A DNA stretch of 17,968 bases from positions 1 to 17,968 of the forward strand of contig JASGFG010000078.1 of NCBI GenBank assembly GCA_047605605.1. The letters are read 5' to 3'. Position numbers and translations under genes: made by a program. Below are positions 7,125 to 14,035 of this stretch, in pieces. The DNA is from JAATGA01 sp047605605 (GTDB taxonomy: Bacteria > Pseudomonadota > Alphaproteobacteria > Rhodobacterales > Rhodobacteraceae). Positions within the stretch are counted from its first letter, which is position 1, and every line of letters starts with the position of its first letter. The notes below the pieces were generated by a model. It did no database searches and had not been told where the DNA came from. It saw only the letters and a program-made list of their open reading frames with translations.

Positions 7125-7160
7125 GCTCCTGTCAGATGGGCACCCCTTCCTGACAGGAGC
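7125..7160. promoter_or_regulatory. Perfect 11-bp inverted repeat that overlaps the ribosome binding site of the aldo/keto reductase
   Basis: GCTCCTGTCAG (7125-7135) and CTGACAGGAGC (7150-7160) are exact complements across a 14-base loop. The right arm contains the AGGAG ribosome binding site (7155-7159) of the gene that starts at 7169. If transcribed as a whole, the stem would hide that site. Alternatively, arms whose centres are 25 bases apart could be a DNA operator overlapping the promoter, since TTGCAC (7109-7114) and TCAGAT (7132-7137) could be weak -35/-10 boxes with 17-base spacing. The symmetry is directly seen; the role is inferred. Confidence 0.55.
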
Positions 7161-7168
7161 TTTCCCCC

Positions 7169-8134
7169 ATGCTCACCCGCAAACTCGGGCGCCACGATGT
7201 CGGCGCCATCGGCTTTGGCGCGATGTCCTTCGGCGGCATCTTCGGGCCGACCGACACCGCCGAATCCCTCGCCTGCCTCGACGCGGCATGGGAGGCCGGC
7301 ATCACCCATTTCGACACCGCGAACATCTATGGCATGGGCATCAGCGAAACCGTGCTGGGCGAATGGCTGGCCATGCGCGGTCACAGCCCCGTCATCGCCA
7401 CCAAGGCCAGCTTCGTCCTGACCGGGCAGACCCGCGGCGTCGACAATTCGGAACACCACCTGCGCAGCGAACTCGAAGGGTCCCTCAGACGCCTGGGCCG
7501 CGACCGGGTAGAGCTGTTCTACATCCACCGCCGCGACATCCGCATTCCGCTGGCCGAGGTGGTCGGCACCCTGTCCCGCCTGATCGACGAGGGCAAGATC
7601 GGCGGCTATGGCCTGTCCGAAGTCGCTCCCGCCACCGTCCGCGCCGCCCATGCGATCCATCCGGTGATGGCCGTGCAGAACGAATATTCGCTGTGGAGCC
7701 GCCAGCCCGAACTGGGCCTGATCCGCGCCTGTGCCGAACTGGGCGTCGCCTTCATCCCGTTTTCGCCCTTGGGGCGCGGCATGTTCGGCGACCGCCCGCT
7801 GCCCATGCCGAACGACGGATTCCGCGGCGTGAACCCGCGCTTTACCGGCGAGAATTTCGCGGCGAACACCGCGATCATCGACACCTTCCGCGCCTTTTGC
7901 CGCGCGCGGGGCTGGACGACGGCCGGAACCGCGCTGGCCTGGGTCCTGGCGCAGGGCGACCACCTGATCCCCATTCCCGGCACGCGGACGGCGGCGCATC
8001 TGCGCGAATGGCTGGACCCGCCCGCCCTGTCGCCCGCGGACATGGCCGAAATCGACCGCCTTCTGCCGCCCGGCTTTGCCCATGGCGACCGCTATGGCGA
8101 TCATCAGATGCTGGCGGTGGAGCGTTACTGCTGA
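7169..8134 (+). CDS. Aldo/keto reductase
   Basis: A 321-residue (alpha/beta)8-barrel oxidoreductase of the aldo/keto reductase superfamily, expected to be NADP(H)-dependent. The catalytic tetrad is present: D49 and Y54 in FDTANIYG, K79 in IATKAS and H120 in YIHRRD. Further family marks are the FGAMSFGG opening, KIGGYGLSEV, VQNEYSLWSR, and the C-terminal cofactor region IPIPGTRT. The sequence pattern is that of the short-loop bacterial group related to YajO/PLR-type and general stress protein 69-type members, but the substrate is unknown. AGGAG sits nine bases before the ATG, inside a perfect inverted repeat. The 3' end overlaps the convergent 70-aa membrane protein gene by ten bases. Confidence 0.93.
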   Translation: MLTRKLGRHDVGAIGFGAMSFGGIFGPTDTAESLACLDAAWEAGITHFDTANIYGMGISETVLGEWLAMRGHSPVIATKASFVLTGQTRGVDNSEHHLRSELEGSLRRLGRDRVELFYIHRRDIRIPLAEVVGTLSRLIDEGKIGGYGLSEVAPATVRAAHAIHPVMAVQNEYSLWSRQPELGLIRACAELGVAFIPFSPLGRGMFGDRPLPMPNDGFRGVNPRFTGENFAANTAIIDTFRAFCRARGWTTAGTALAWVLAQGDHLIPIPGTRTAAHLREWLDPPALSPADMAEIDRLLPPGFAHGDRYGDHQMLAVERYC

Positions 8135-8337
8135 GCGATGATCTGCCCGCGCAGGCATTGGCGCGGCTCGCCCTTGGGCACATCGCATTGCGCGCCGCAG
8201 GCGACGCAGCGCCAATGCCGTGGCCCGACCGTGTGGTCGGGCCGCCAGCGACATTCCCGCGTCAGCGTCGATCCGCGCTGCGCAAGCCACATGCCGATCA
8301 GCACGGCGGCGGCGATGAAGGGGATGAAAAAGAACAT
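8125..8337 (-). CDS. Small membrane-anchored cysteine-rich protein
   Basis: A 70-residue protein with one N-terminal membrane helix (about residues 2-19, FFFIPFIAAAVLIGMWLA) followed by a basic, cysteine-rich tail. Cysteines at 29, 44, 47, 51 and 61 and the order CRWR...WRCVACGA...CLRG suggest a small zinc-ribbon-like knuckle (C44-x2-C47 as one half). Small proteins of this design occur in Rhodobacteraceae, but I know of no assigned function. The 3' end overlaps the aldo/keto reductase by ten bases. No convincing ribosome binding site precedes the ATG, and the preceding bases (AGCTCCTGTC) repeat an arm of the dyad at 7125-7160. The membrane-helix start makes the ATG at 8337 the best choice. 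Confidence 0.7.
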   Translation of the reverse strand: MFFFIPFIAAAVLIGMWLAQRGSTLTRECRWRPDHTVGPRHWRCVACGAQCDVPKGEPRQCLRGQIIAQQ

Positions 8338-8422
8338 GGACAGGAGCTAGGGCCTGCCCGGCTCCTTTGCAATGCCCCGATCCGCAAGGAAGCGCCCCTT
8401 GCGCCCGTGCGGGGCCGGCCCT

Positions 8423-9106
8423 TCAATACAGCCCCGCCAGCCCCGCGGGGACCAGCGACTTCAGCACCGTCACCTTCACCCCGTCGCGCACCCGGTCGTG
8501 CAGGTCGATGATGTCCTGATCCAGAAGCCGGATACAGCCCGAGGACACCGCCTTGCCCAGATATTCCGGCTCGCACCCGCCATGAATGCGGTAAAGCGTG
8601 TCCTCGCCGTTCTGGAACAGATAAAGCGCCCGCGCGCCCAGCGGATTTCCGGGGCCGCCCGGCATCCCGCCATTCGCGACCGAATAGGGCGCGAACTCCG
8701 GTCGGCGGGCGATCATCGTATCCGGCGCCTTCCACACCGGCCATTTGCGGCGGAATTGCAGGCGGGCGATGCCGCTCCACGCGAAACCCGCGGCGCCGAC
8801 CCCTGCGCCATAGCGCATGGCGCGTTCGCGGGTTTCGACCAGATGCAGAAACCCCGCATCGGGATCGACGACGATCGAGCCCACAGGCTCATCCGGCCAG
8901 GGGTTCGCAACCTCCTGCCGCCACAGCCGTTCCGGCACCACCCCGGCGGGAATGGCCGGAACGGGATGCGGCTCGTCGGGCAGCGCATCATAGATCTGCG
9001 GCATCGGCGGCGGGGCGGGCGGCGGCTCGCGCGACGGGTGGAGGGACGGACTACAGGCCGCAAGCGCATAGAACGGCGCTGCGGCAAGAAACAGGCGACG
9101 GTGCAT
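8423..9106 (-). CDS. L,D-transpeptidase (YkuD domain) lipoprotein
   Basis: A 227-residue protein with a lipoprotein signal: MHRRLFLAAAPFYALAAC, lipobox LAAC and lipidated C18, then a proline-rich linker (about 20-55). The rest is a YkuD catalytic domain. The catalytic motif reads YRIHGGCEPEYLGKAVSSGCIRL, with H175-G176 and the nucleophile C191 in S-x-G-C-I-R. Such enzymes form 3-3 peptidoglycan cross-links or attach proteins to peptidoglycan at meso-diaminopimelate, in the periplasm. The extra C178 next to the catalytic histidine is unusual compared with the common HGT motif. GAGGA lies seven bases before the ATG. A small secreted protein gene ends 52 bases upstream and is probably in the same transcript. 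Confidence 0.92.
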   Translation of the reverse strand: MHRRLFLAAAPFYALAACSPSLHPSREPPPAPPPMPQIYDALPDEPHPVPAIPAGVVPERLWRQEVANPWPDEPVGSIVVDPDAGFLHLVETRERAMRYGAGVGAAGFAWSGIARLQFRRKWPVWKAPDTMIARRPEFAPYSVANGGMPGGPGNPLGARALYLFQNGEDTLYRIHGGCEPEYLGKAVSSGCIRLLDQDIIDLHDRVRDGVKVTVLKSLVPAGLAGLY

Positions 9107-9158
9107 GGTGATTTCCTCGCTGGAACTGACGAAGGCCGCGGAGTGCGCGGCAGCTCGG

Positions 9159-9521
9159 TCAGGTCGGGCGCGGAGGGTCGAGCGGCGGCCTCGGCGCCCG
9201 ACCGGCAGGCAGGACCGCCCCGGTTGTCGTCAGGGGCGCCGCCAGTTCCGGTGCGCCGGGAACAACGGGTGGGGGCAGGAACACGACATCGCTGCCGCAA
9301 TGCGTTCCGGGCATGGCCTTGCCTGCGCAGATCCAGGCGGGAAGCAGCACAGTGCCGGCCTTGTCCGGCCCGGCCGTCCGGGCCTGCGGCAAGGCAAGAC
9401 CGGCGGGGGCCTCGGCCTGCAAGCTGCTGCGCAGCACGGCGGCACGCACACCCGACCAGGCCCCCCAGGGAAGCACGGCCACGATCAGCACAAGCACGAT
9501 GAAGGAACGAAGCCGGCTCAT
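9159..9521 (-). CDS. Small secreted or membrane-anchored proline-rich protein
   Basis: A 120-residue protein with a strong N-terminal hydrophobic helix (MSRLRSFIVLVLIVAVLPWGAW), which is either a signal peptide or an anchor. The mature part has two cysteines (C65 and C75, in WICAGKAMPGTHCG) that could pair, and a proline/alanine-rich tail ending in RPPLDPPRPT. I recognise no family. The start at 9521 is the first ATG; a TTG at 9536 in the same frame is also possible, and neither has a strong ribosome binding site. It lies just upstream of the L,D-transpeptidase gene on the same strand, so an envelope role beside it is a reasonable inference. Confidence 0.6.
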   Translation of the reverse strand: MSRLRSFIVLVLIVAVLPWGAWSGVRAAVLRSSLQAEAPAGLALPQARTAGPDKAGTVLLPAWICAGKAMPGTHCGSDVVFLPPPVVPGAPELAAPLTTTGAVLPAGRAPRPPLDPPRPT

Positions 9522-9650
9522 GCGGACAGGATACAACCCCGCCCTTGCCGGATTCCACAGCGGCTACCCGCAAAAAAACTCACGATGCGGTGAGGATCCG
9601 CCTGCCCCGACGCCAATCCAACGGCAGAGCCAAGCGGCATCCTATCGGAT

Positions 9651-9684
9651 CCGGAACGCGTGCCGGTCCGGGCCGGCGTTCCGG
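9651..9684 (-). terminator. Strong hairpin downstream of sdhB
   Basis: CCGGAACGC (9651-9659) and GCGTTCCGG (9676-9684) form a perfect 9-bp stem around a 16-base loop that can pair further. It starts 17 bases after the sdhB stop codon at 9702. No U-run follows on the minus strand. It is the likely end of the sdh transcript, or a 3' stabiliser. The 180 bases between sdhB and the next minus-strand gene contain no other feature that I can support. Confidence 0.6.
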
Positions 9685-9701
9685 AGGATCGGCAGGTGGC
9701 C

Positions 9702-10481
9702 TTACACCACCCGTTCGACCATCATCTTCTTGATCTCGGCAATCGCCTTGGCCGGGTTCAGCCCCTTGGGGCAGGTCTTGGCGCAGTTCATGATCGTGTG
9801 GCAGCGATACAGCTTGAACGGGTCTTCCAGACCGTCCAGCCGTTCGCCCGTCGCCTCGTCGCGGCTGTCGATGATCCAGCGATAGGCGTGCAGCAGCGCC
9901 GCCGGGCCCAGATACTTGTCGCTGTTCCACCAGTAGCTGGGGCACGAGGTCGAACAGGAGGCGCACATCACGCATTCATAAAGACCGTCGAGTTTCTTGC
10001 GATCCTCGATCGACTGGCGCCATTCCTTTTGCGGGCGGTTGGTCTTGGTCTCCAGCCAGGGCATGATGCTGGCGTGCTGGGCATAGAACAGCGTCAGGTC
10101 GGGGATCAGGTCCTTGATCACCGGCATGTGCGGCAGGGGATAGATCTTCACGTCGCCCTTCACCTCGTCCAAGCCATAGATGCAGGCCAGCGTGTTGATC
10201 CCGCCGATGTTCATCGCGCAGGACCCGCAGATCCCCTCGCGGCAGGACCGCCGGAAGGTCAGCGTCGGGTCGATCTCGTTCTTGATCTTGATCAGCGCGT
10301 CCAGAACCATCGGGCCGCAGCGGTCCATGTCCAGGAAATAGGTGTCCACCCGCGGATTTTCCCCGGTGTCCGGGTCCCAGCGATAGATGTGGAAGGCGCG
10401 CACGTTCTTGGCGCCCGCGGGCTTCGGCCAGGTCTTGCCGGTGCGGATTTTCGAGTTCTTCGGAAGGCTGAACTGGACCAT
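9702..10481 (-). CDS. sdhB: Succinate dehydrogenase iron-sulfur subunit
   Basis: A 259-residue iron-sulfur subunit of respiratory complex II, on the cytoplasmic face of the inner membrane, passing electrons from SdhA's FAD to quinone. All three cluster ligand sets are readable: [2Fe-2S] C80, C85, C88 and C100 (SCREGICGSCAMNIGG...LAC); [4Fe-4S] C170, C173, C176 and C237; [3Fe-4S] C180, C227 and C233. W184 and W185 fit the quinone-site region. A longer open frame runs upstream, but the ATG at 10481 follows GAGGG and begins the conserved MVQFSLPKNS. It is the last gene of the operon, 23 bases after the second lipoprotein gene, and is followed by a hairpin at 9651-9684. Confidence 0.97.
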   Translation of the reverse strand: MVQFSLPKNSKIRTGKTWPKPAGAKNVRAFHIYRWDPDTGENPRVDTYFLDMDRCGPMVLDALIKIKNEIDPTLTFRRSCREGICGSCAMNIGGINTLACIYGLDEVKGDVKIYPLPHMPVIKDLIPDLTLFYAQHASIMPWLETKTNRPQKEWRQSIEDRKKLDGLYECVMCASCSTSCPSYWWNSDKYLGPAALLHAYRWIIDSRDEATGERLDGLEDPFKLYRCHTIMNCAKTCPKGLNPAKAIAEIKKMMVERVV

Positions 10482-10504
10482 TTTTCCCTCGGGTTCCCTG
10501 GGTA

Positions 10505-10819
10505 TTACCAGCGGACAGGGCGCCCCTGGCGCCCGATGTCCTGATAGGGCCGCGTGGGCATCTGCCCCCCCGACCGGTTGTATACGCAATTCTGATAGAC
10601 CTGCGCCGGATCCCGCCCGGCAAGATAGTCGGACGACACGTCCAGCTCTACCCCCGCGAAACCGCCGCGGTTCGAGGCACCGACCGCGACCGACCCCCGC
10701 GGGCGTTCGGCGTGCCAGGCGCGATCGTAACATTCCCGCTCGGCCTGCTCCAGCGAGACGGGGCCGCAGGCGGCCAGGGGCGCCAGTGTCAGCATCGTCA
10801 GGGCAAACGGGCGGATCAT
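10505..10819 (-). CDS. Small lipoprotein between sdhA and sdhB (second)
   Basis: A 104-residue protein with a lipoprotein signal peptide: MIRPFALTMLTLAPLAAC, lipobox LAAC and C18. The mature part carries two more cysteines (C30 and C78), a glycine-rich middle (VAVGASNRGGFAGVELD) and an aromatic, arginine-rich C-terminus. The pattern D-P-x-x-V-Y-x-x-C-V near residue 70-79 suggests a small conserved fold, but I cannot name a family or a function. Its ATG shares one base with the stop of the preceding lipoprotein gene (TGATG), so the two are translationally coupled. It ends 23 bases before sdhB. Position inside the operon suggests a link to complex II, perhaps to assembly or to the envelope, but this is inference. 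Confidence 0.75.
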   Translation of the reverse strand: MIRPFALTMLTLAPLAACGPVSLEQAERECYDRAWHAERPRGSVAVGASNRGGFAGVELDVSSDYLAGRDPAQVYQNCVYNRSGGQMPTRPYQDIGRQGRPVRW

Positions 10820-11133
10820 CACACCGCCCCCCGCGCCGCCGCGATGCACGAAGACGTGGCGGGGCGCTGGATGATGGCCAGCACGCGGCTCTCGGTCAGA
10901 GAGCCGGCCTCGACCCCCACGTCACGGGCCAGCATCTGCAACTCGTAAGGCGTGGCATTGTCCAGAACGCAGCGCGTCGCGACATCGGCCTGCGCGCCGG
11001 TCAGCCCCTTGCTGACCACGGGCCGCACCACCGATTCCGCGGCGCGGGTGTTGATCTTCTGCGCCATGACCTGGGGCGAACAGGCCGCCAGCAGCGCGGC
11101 GGACAGAAGGGCAAGGCAGGAACGGTTGGTCAT
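10819..11133 (-). CDS. Small lipoprotein between sdhA and sdhB (first)
   Basis: A 104-residue protein with signal peptide MTNRSCLALLSAALLAAC, lipobox LAAC and lipidated C18. The mature part is mostly helical in character (NTRAAESVVRPVVSKG, DNATPYELQMLARDVG, ESRVLAIIQRPATSSC) and has two cysteines, C55 and C96, placed to form a disulfide joining its ends. No enzyme motif is visible and I know no function for it. The start at 11133 was preferred over the upstream in-frame start at 11247 because GGAGAG precedes it and the signal peptide begins there. It follows sdhA after 113 bases that contain a GC hairpin (11223-11241), and is coupled to the next lipoprotein gene. Confidence 0.75.
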   Translation of the reverse strand: MTNRSCLALLSAALLAACSPQVMAQKINTRAAESVVRPVVSKGLTGAQADVATRCVLDNATPYELQMLARDVGVEAGSLTESRVLAIIQRPATSSCIAAARGAV

Positions 11134-11222
11134 CTGGTCTCTCCGGCGGGAAATGTGCCCCGCCAGCATAGCCCCGGCGGCCGGTGCGGCGATATGCGCC
11201 CCGGCCCCGTCGGCACAAAGCC

Positions 11223-11241
11223 GCGCGCGATGTCCGCGCGC
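11223..11241 (-). promoter_or_regulatory. GC-only hairpin immediately after the sdhA stop
   Basis: GCGCGCG (11223-11229) and CGCGCGC (11235-11241) form a perfect 7-bp stem with a 5-base loop. The stem begins five bases after the sdhA stop codon. It has no U-run. It may attenuate transcription or protect an upstream processed mRNA, which would alter the ratio of sdhCDA to the lipoprotein and sdhB messages. The function is inferred. Confidence 0.4.
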
Positions 11242-11246
11242 CGCCA

Positions 11247-13049
11247 TCAGTAGACCCGCGCCTTGGGCGCGATCTTCTTCGGGTCGATCCCGCCGTCCTC
11301 ATACCGGGTCAGAGGCTCGACATGGACGGGGCGATAGCTGAGCGTCACCCGGTTGCCCTCGACATGGGCCAGCGTGTGCTTGCGCCAGTTGGCGTCGTCG
11401 CGGTCGGGATAATCCTCGTGCGCATGGGCGCCGCGCGATTCCTTGCGCGCCTCGGCCCCCACGATGGTGGCCAGCGCGTTCGGCATCAGGTTGGTCAGTT
11501 CCAGCGTTTCCATCAGGTCGCTGTTCCAGATCAGGCTGCGGTCCGTGACCTTCACATCGGCGATCTTGGCGGCGACGGCCTTCATCTTTTCCACGCCCTC
11601 GGCCAGAGTCTTGTCGGTGCGGAACACCGCCGCGTCGGCCTGCATGGTCTTCTGCATCTCCAGCCGCAGGTCGGCGGTGGGAATGGACCCGCTGGCGTTG
11701 CGGAAATGGTCGAACCGGTCCAGCGCCTTGTCGACGCCCGCCCTGTCAAGCGGATGCATCCGCTCTTTCGGATCGACGATCTCGCCCGCCTTGATCGCGG
11801 CGGCGCGGCCAAAGACCACAAGGTCGATCAGGCTGTTCGACCCCAGCCGGTTGGCCCCATGCACCGAGGCGCAGCCGGCCTCGCCCACGGCCATCAGGCC
11901 GGGGAAGATGCGGTCGGGATTTTCCGGGGTGGGGTCCAGCACCTCGCCCCAATAGTTCGTCGGAATGCCGCCCATGTTGTAGTGAACCGTCGGCAGGACC
12001 GGGATCGGTTCCTTGTTCACGTCCACGCCGGCAAAGATCCGCGCCGATTCCGAAATGCCCGGCAGCCGTTCGTGCAGGGTTTCCGGCGGCAAGTGGTTCA
12101 GGTGCAGGAAGATGTGGTCCTTGTGTTCGCCCACGCCGCGGCCCTCGCGAATCTCGATGGTCATGCAGCGCGACACCACATCGCGCGAGGCCAGATCCTT
12201 GTAGGTGGGCGCATAGCGTTCCATGAACCGCTCGCCGTTCGAGTTGGTCAGATACCCCCCCTCGCCCCGCGCGCCTTCGGTGATCAGGCAGCCCGAGCCA
12301 TAGATGCCGGTCGGGTGGAACTGCACGAATTCCATGTCCTGAAGCGGCAGGCCCGCGCGCGCCGCCATGCCGCCGCCGTCGCCGGTGCAGGTATGGGCCG
12401 AGGTCGCGCTGAAATAGGCCCGGCCATAGCCGCCGGTGGCCAGAACCACCAGCCGCGCGTTGAAGACGTGGATCGTGCCGTCATCCAGCTTCCACGTCAC
12501 CACGCCGGTGCAGCGCCCGTCGGTGATGATCAGGTCCAGCGCGAAATATTCGATGAAGAATTCCGCCTGCTGCTTCAGGCTTTGCCCATACAGCGTGTGC
12601 AGGATCGCGTGGCCGGTCCGGTCGGCGGCGGCGCAGGTGCGCTGCACCGGCGGGCCTTCGCCGAATTCGGTGGTATGGCCGCCGAAGGGGCGCTGATAGA
12701 TCTTGCCCTCTTCGGTGCGCGAAAACGGCACGCCGTAATGTTCCAGCTCGTAGACGGCCTTGGGCGCCTCGCGCGCCAGGTATTCCATCGCGTCGGTGTC
12801 ACCCAACCAGTCCGAGCCCTTGACGGTGTCATACATGTGCCACTGCCAGTTGTCCGGCCCCATGTTCGACAGGCTGGCCGCGATGCCGCCCTGCGCCGCG
12901 ACGGTATGGCTGCGCGTCGGGAAAACCTTGGTCACACAGGCGGTGCGCAAGCCCTGTTCGGCCATGCCCAGCGTTGCGCGCAGACCCGCGCCGCCCGCGC
13001 CCACCACGACCACGTCATAGTCGTGCACTTCATAGGGATAAGCAGTCAT
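11247..13049 (-). CDS. sdhA: Succinate dehydrogenase flavoprotein subunit
   Basis: A 600-residue FAD subunit of complex II that oxidises succinate to fumarate in the TCA cycle. The dinucleotide-binding motif GAGGAG is at residues 17-22. H48 in TRSHTVAAQGG is the covalent FAD attachment site. Further along are QFHPTGIYGSG and LITEGARGEGGYL (substrate His and Arg), and ANRLGSNSLIDLVVFGR near residue 400 with the second dicarboxylate-binding Arg. The C-terminus includes the family's EDYPDRDDANWRKHTLA segment. The length is typical. AAGGA precedes the ATG. The gene lies 51 bases after sdhD. Its stop is followed by a GC hairpin and two lipoprotein genes before sdhB, so the usual CDAB order is interrupted. 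Confidence 0.98.
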   Translation of the reverse strand: MTAYPYEVHDYDVVVVGAGGAGLRATLGMAEQGLRTACVTKVFPTRSHTVAAQGGIAASLSNMGPDNWQWHMYDTVKGSDWLGDTDAMEYLAREAPKAVYELEHYGVPFSRTEEGKIYQRPFGGHTTEFGEGPPVQRTCAAADRTGHAILHTLYGQSLKQQAEFFIEYFALDLIITDGRCTGVVTWKLDDGTIHVFNARLVVLATGGYGRAYFSATSAHTCTGDGGGMAARAGLPLQDMEFVQFHPTGIYGSGCLITEGARGEGGYLTNSNGERFMERYAPTYKDLASRDVVSRCMTIEIREGRGVGEHKDHIFLHLNHLPPETLHERLPGISESARIFAGVDVNKEPIPVLPTVHYNMGGIPTNYWGEVLDPTPENPDRIFPGLMAVGEAGCASVHGANRLGSNSLIDLVVFGRAAAIKAGEIVDPKERMHPLDRAGVDKALDRFDHFRNASGSIPTADLRLEMQKTMQADAAVFRTDKTLAEGVEKMKAVAAKIADVKVTDRSLIWNSDLMETLELTNLMPNALATIVGAEARKESRGAHAHEDYPDRDDANWRKHTLAHVEGNRVTLSYRPVHVEPLTRYEDGGIDPKKIAPKARVY

Positions 13050-13100
13050 TCCGTTATTCCTTACCGCGCATGTTCCTGGGTCAGCCCCTTCGGGCCGGCC

Positions 13101-13472
13101 TTAGAGGGCGAGTTTAACCAGAGCGAAAAGCCCCGCTGCGATCAGCGTGTAGGCAAAGGCCGTCATGGCCACCAGGGCCAGCTTGGCCTTCACCCCATGC
13201 ACATAGTCCAGGATCGCCTCGTCCGCCTCGGCCTTGCAGTGAAGCGTGACGACGATCAGGCTCAGCGCGGTGACGATGGCCGGAAAGGGCCGGGCGAAAT
13301 ATTCCAGCACGCCCTCGTGGCTGCGGCCCAGCCCGATGCCGAAGGTAAAGACGAACAGCGGCACCAGCACGACCAGCGCGGCCGAGCTGATCATCATGCG
13401 CCAGTGGTGATGGGTGCCCGCACGGGCCGAACCCAGCCCCTCGGCGCGTTTGCGGTCGGTGATGAAACGCAT
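13101..13472 (-). CDS. sdhD: Succinate dehydrogenase membrane anchor subunit
   Basis: A 123-residue inner-membrane protein with three membrane helices (about residues 27-47, 62-78 and 96-119). With SdhC it holds heme b and the ubiquinone site of complex II. H78, D89 and Y90 in LHCKAEADEAILDYVHG keep the same spacing as H71, D82 and Y83 of E. coli SdhD, the quinone-site tyrosine and its neighbours. GGGAG lies seven bases before the ATG. It starts 12 bases after the sdhC stop. Confidence 0.93.
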   Translation of the reverse strand: MRFITDRKRAEGLGSARAGTHHHWRMMISSAALVVLVPLFVFTFGIGLGRSHEGVLEYFARPFPAIVTALSLIVVTLHCKAEADEAILDYVHGVKAKLALVAMTAFAYTLIAAGLFALVKLAL

Positions 13473-13484
13473 CCTATCTCTCCC

Positions 13485-13874
13485 TCAGACCACAAGGACG
13501 GTGATGATCGTCAGGATCGTGGCGCCGATGAACATGCCCATGCCCATCACCTCGTTCGCCTTCACCTCGACGAAATAGCCCAGATCCCAGATCAGGTGCC
13601 GCAGCCGGCCCAGCACATGATACCAGACCGCCCAGGTGGCCAGCACCAGCAGCGCGTCGCCGATCCAGCTGGTCAGCAGCCAGTTGATGCAGTCGAAGGC
13701 CGCATTCGACGTCGCCGCCGCCAGCAGCCAGGCCACCAGCAGGAAGATGGTCCCGAGCGTGGCGATGCCCGTGATGCGGATCATGATGGACGAGATCGAG
13801 GTCATCTGCGGCCGGTAATACGGCCCGATCATGAACGGGGAAAGCGGTCGTTCGACCCGCTTGGGTGCAGACAT
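13485..13874 (-). CDS. sdhC: Succinate dehydrogenase cytochrome b556 subunit
   Basis: A 129-residue inner-membrane subunit with three helices (about 33-54, 69-87 and 107-127). It begins with the family's RPLSP segment. S29 and R33 (SIMIRITG) align with S27 and R31 of the E. coli quinone site, and H86 in WYHVLGRLRHLIWD is the expected heme b axial ligand. The ATG at 13874 was chosen over one at 13910 because AAGGG lies seven bases upstream and the conserved region starts soon after. It is the first gene of the sdh block and is preceded by a 201-base region with a promoter-like sequence and two dyads. Confidence 0.94.
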   Translation of the reverse strand: MSAPKRVERPLSPFMIGPYYRPQMTSISSIMIRITGIATLGTIFLLVAWLLAAATSNAAFDCINWLLTSWIGDALLVLATWAVWYHVLGRLRHLIWDLGYFVEVKANEVMGMGMFIGATILTIITVLVV

Positions 13875-13946
13875 TGGGTGTCCCTTCGTCGCTGGCTTGC
13901 CCCGGCCCAAGGTCAGAGGTGGCGCGGCGCGCGCTTCGATATGGGT

Positions 13947-13977
13947 TTTATATGAGCGGTTTTTTTGTCCGTGTCAC
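13947..13977 (-). promoter_or_regulatory. Possible sdhC promoter
   Basis: On the minus strand GTGACA (13972-13977) and TATAAA (13947-13952) resemble sigma-70 -35 and -10 boxes. The spacing is 19 bases, longer than ideal, across an A-rich run. The predicted start point would leave a leader of about 65 bases before the sdhC ATG. No experimental support. Confidence 0.4.
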
Positions 13978-14018
13978 GGGCCAGATTGCTGCATTCGCAG
14001 CCTGTTCCCGCTAACGCG

Positions 14019-14032
14019 TGCAGTTTCTTGCA
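14019..14032. promoter_or_regulatory. Dyad TGCA-N6-TGCA upstream of sdhC
   Basis: TGCAGTTTCTTGCA has self-complementary TGCA ends. On the minus strand it reads TTTGCAAGAAACTGCA, with TTTGCAA resembling half-sites reported for RamB/PccR-type acyl-CoA regulators. It lies four bases from the GTGATCAC dyad. This is weak evidence on its own. Confidence 0.25.
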
Positions 14033-14035
14033 AAT

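Noticed and set aside
8142..8153. A second CTGC-N4-GCAG match to the PhaR pattern
   Set aside because: It lies inside the 3' coding part of the small membrane protein, not upstream of any gene, and shows how often this short pattern occurs by chance.
7021..8511. A 496-codon plus-strand frame in the aldo/keto reductase region
   Set aside because: It is the same-strand shadow of the reductase in another frame. The reductase frame contains the full catalytic tetrad and a good ribosome binding site.
11184..13955. A 923-codon open frame on the plus strand across the sdh operon
   Set aside because: It runs antisense to lipoprotein, sdhA, sdhD and sdhC genes, whose cofactor residues are all in place. 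Its translation is rich in Arg, His, Gln and Gly with no domain, as expected for a GC-rich shadow frame.
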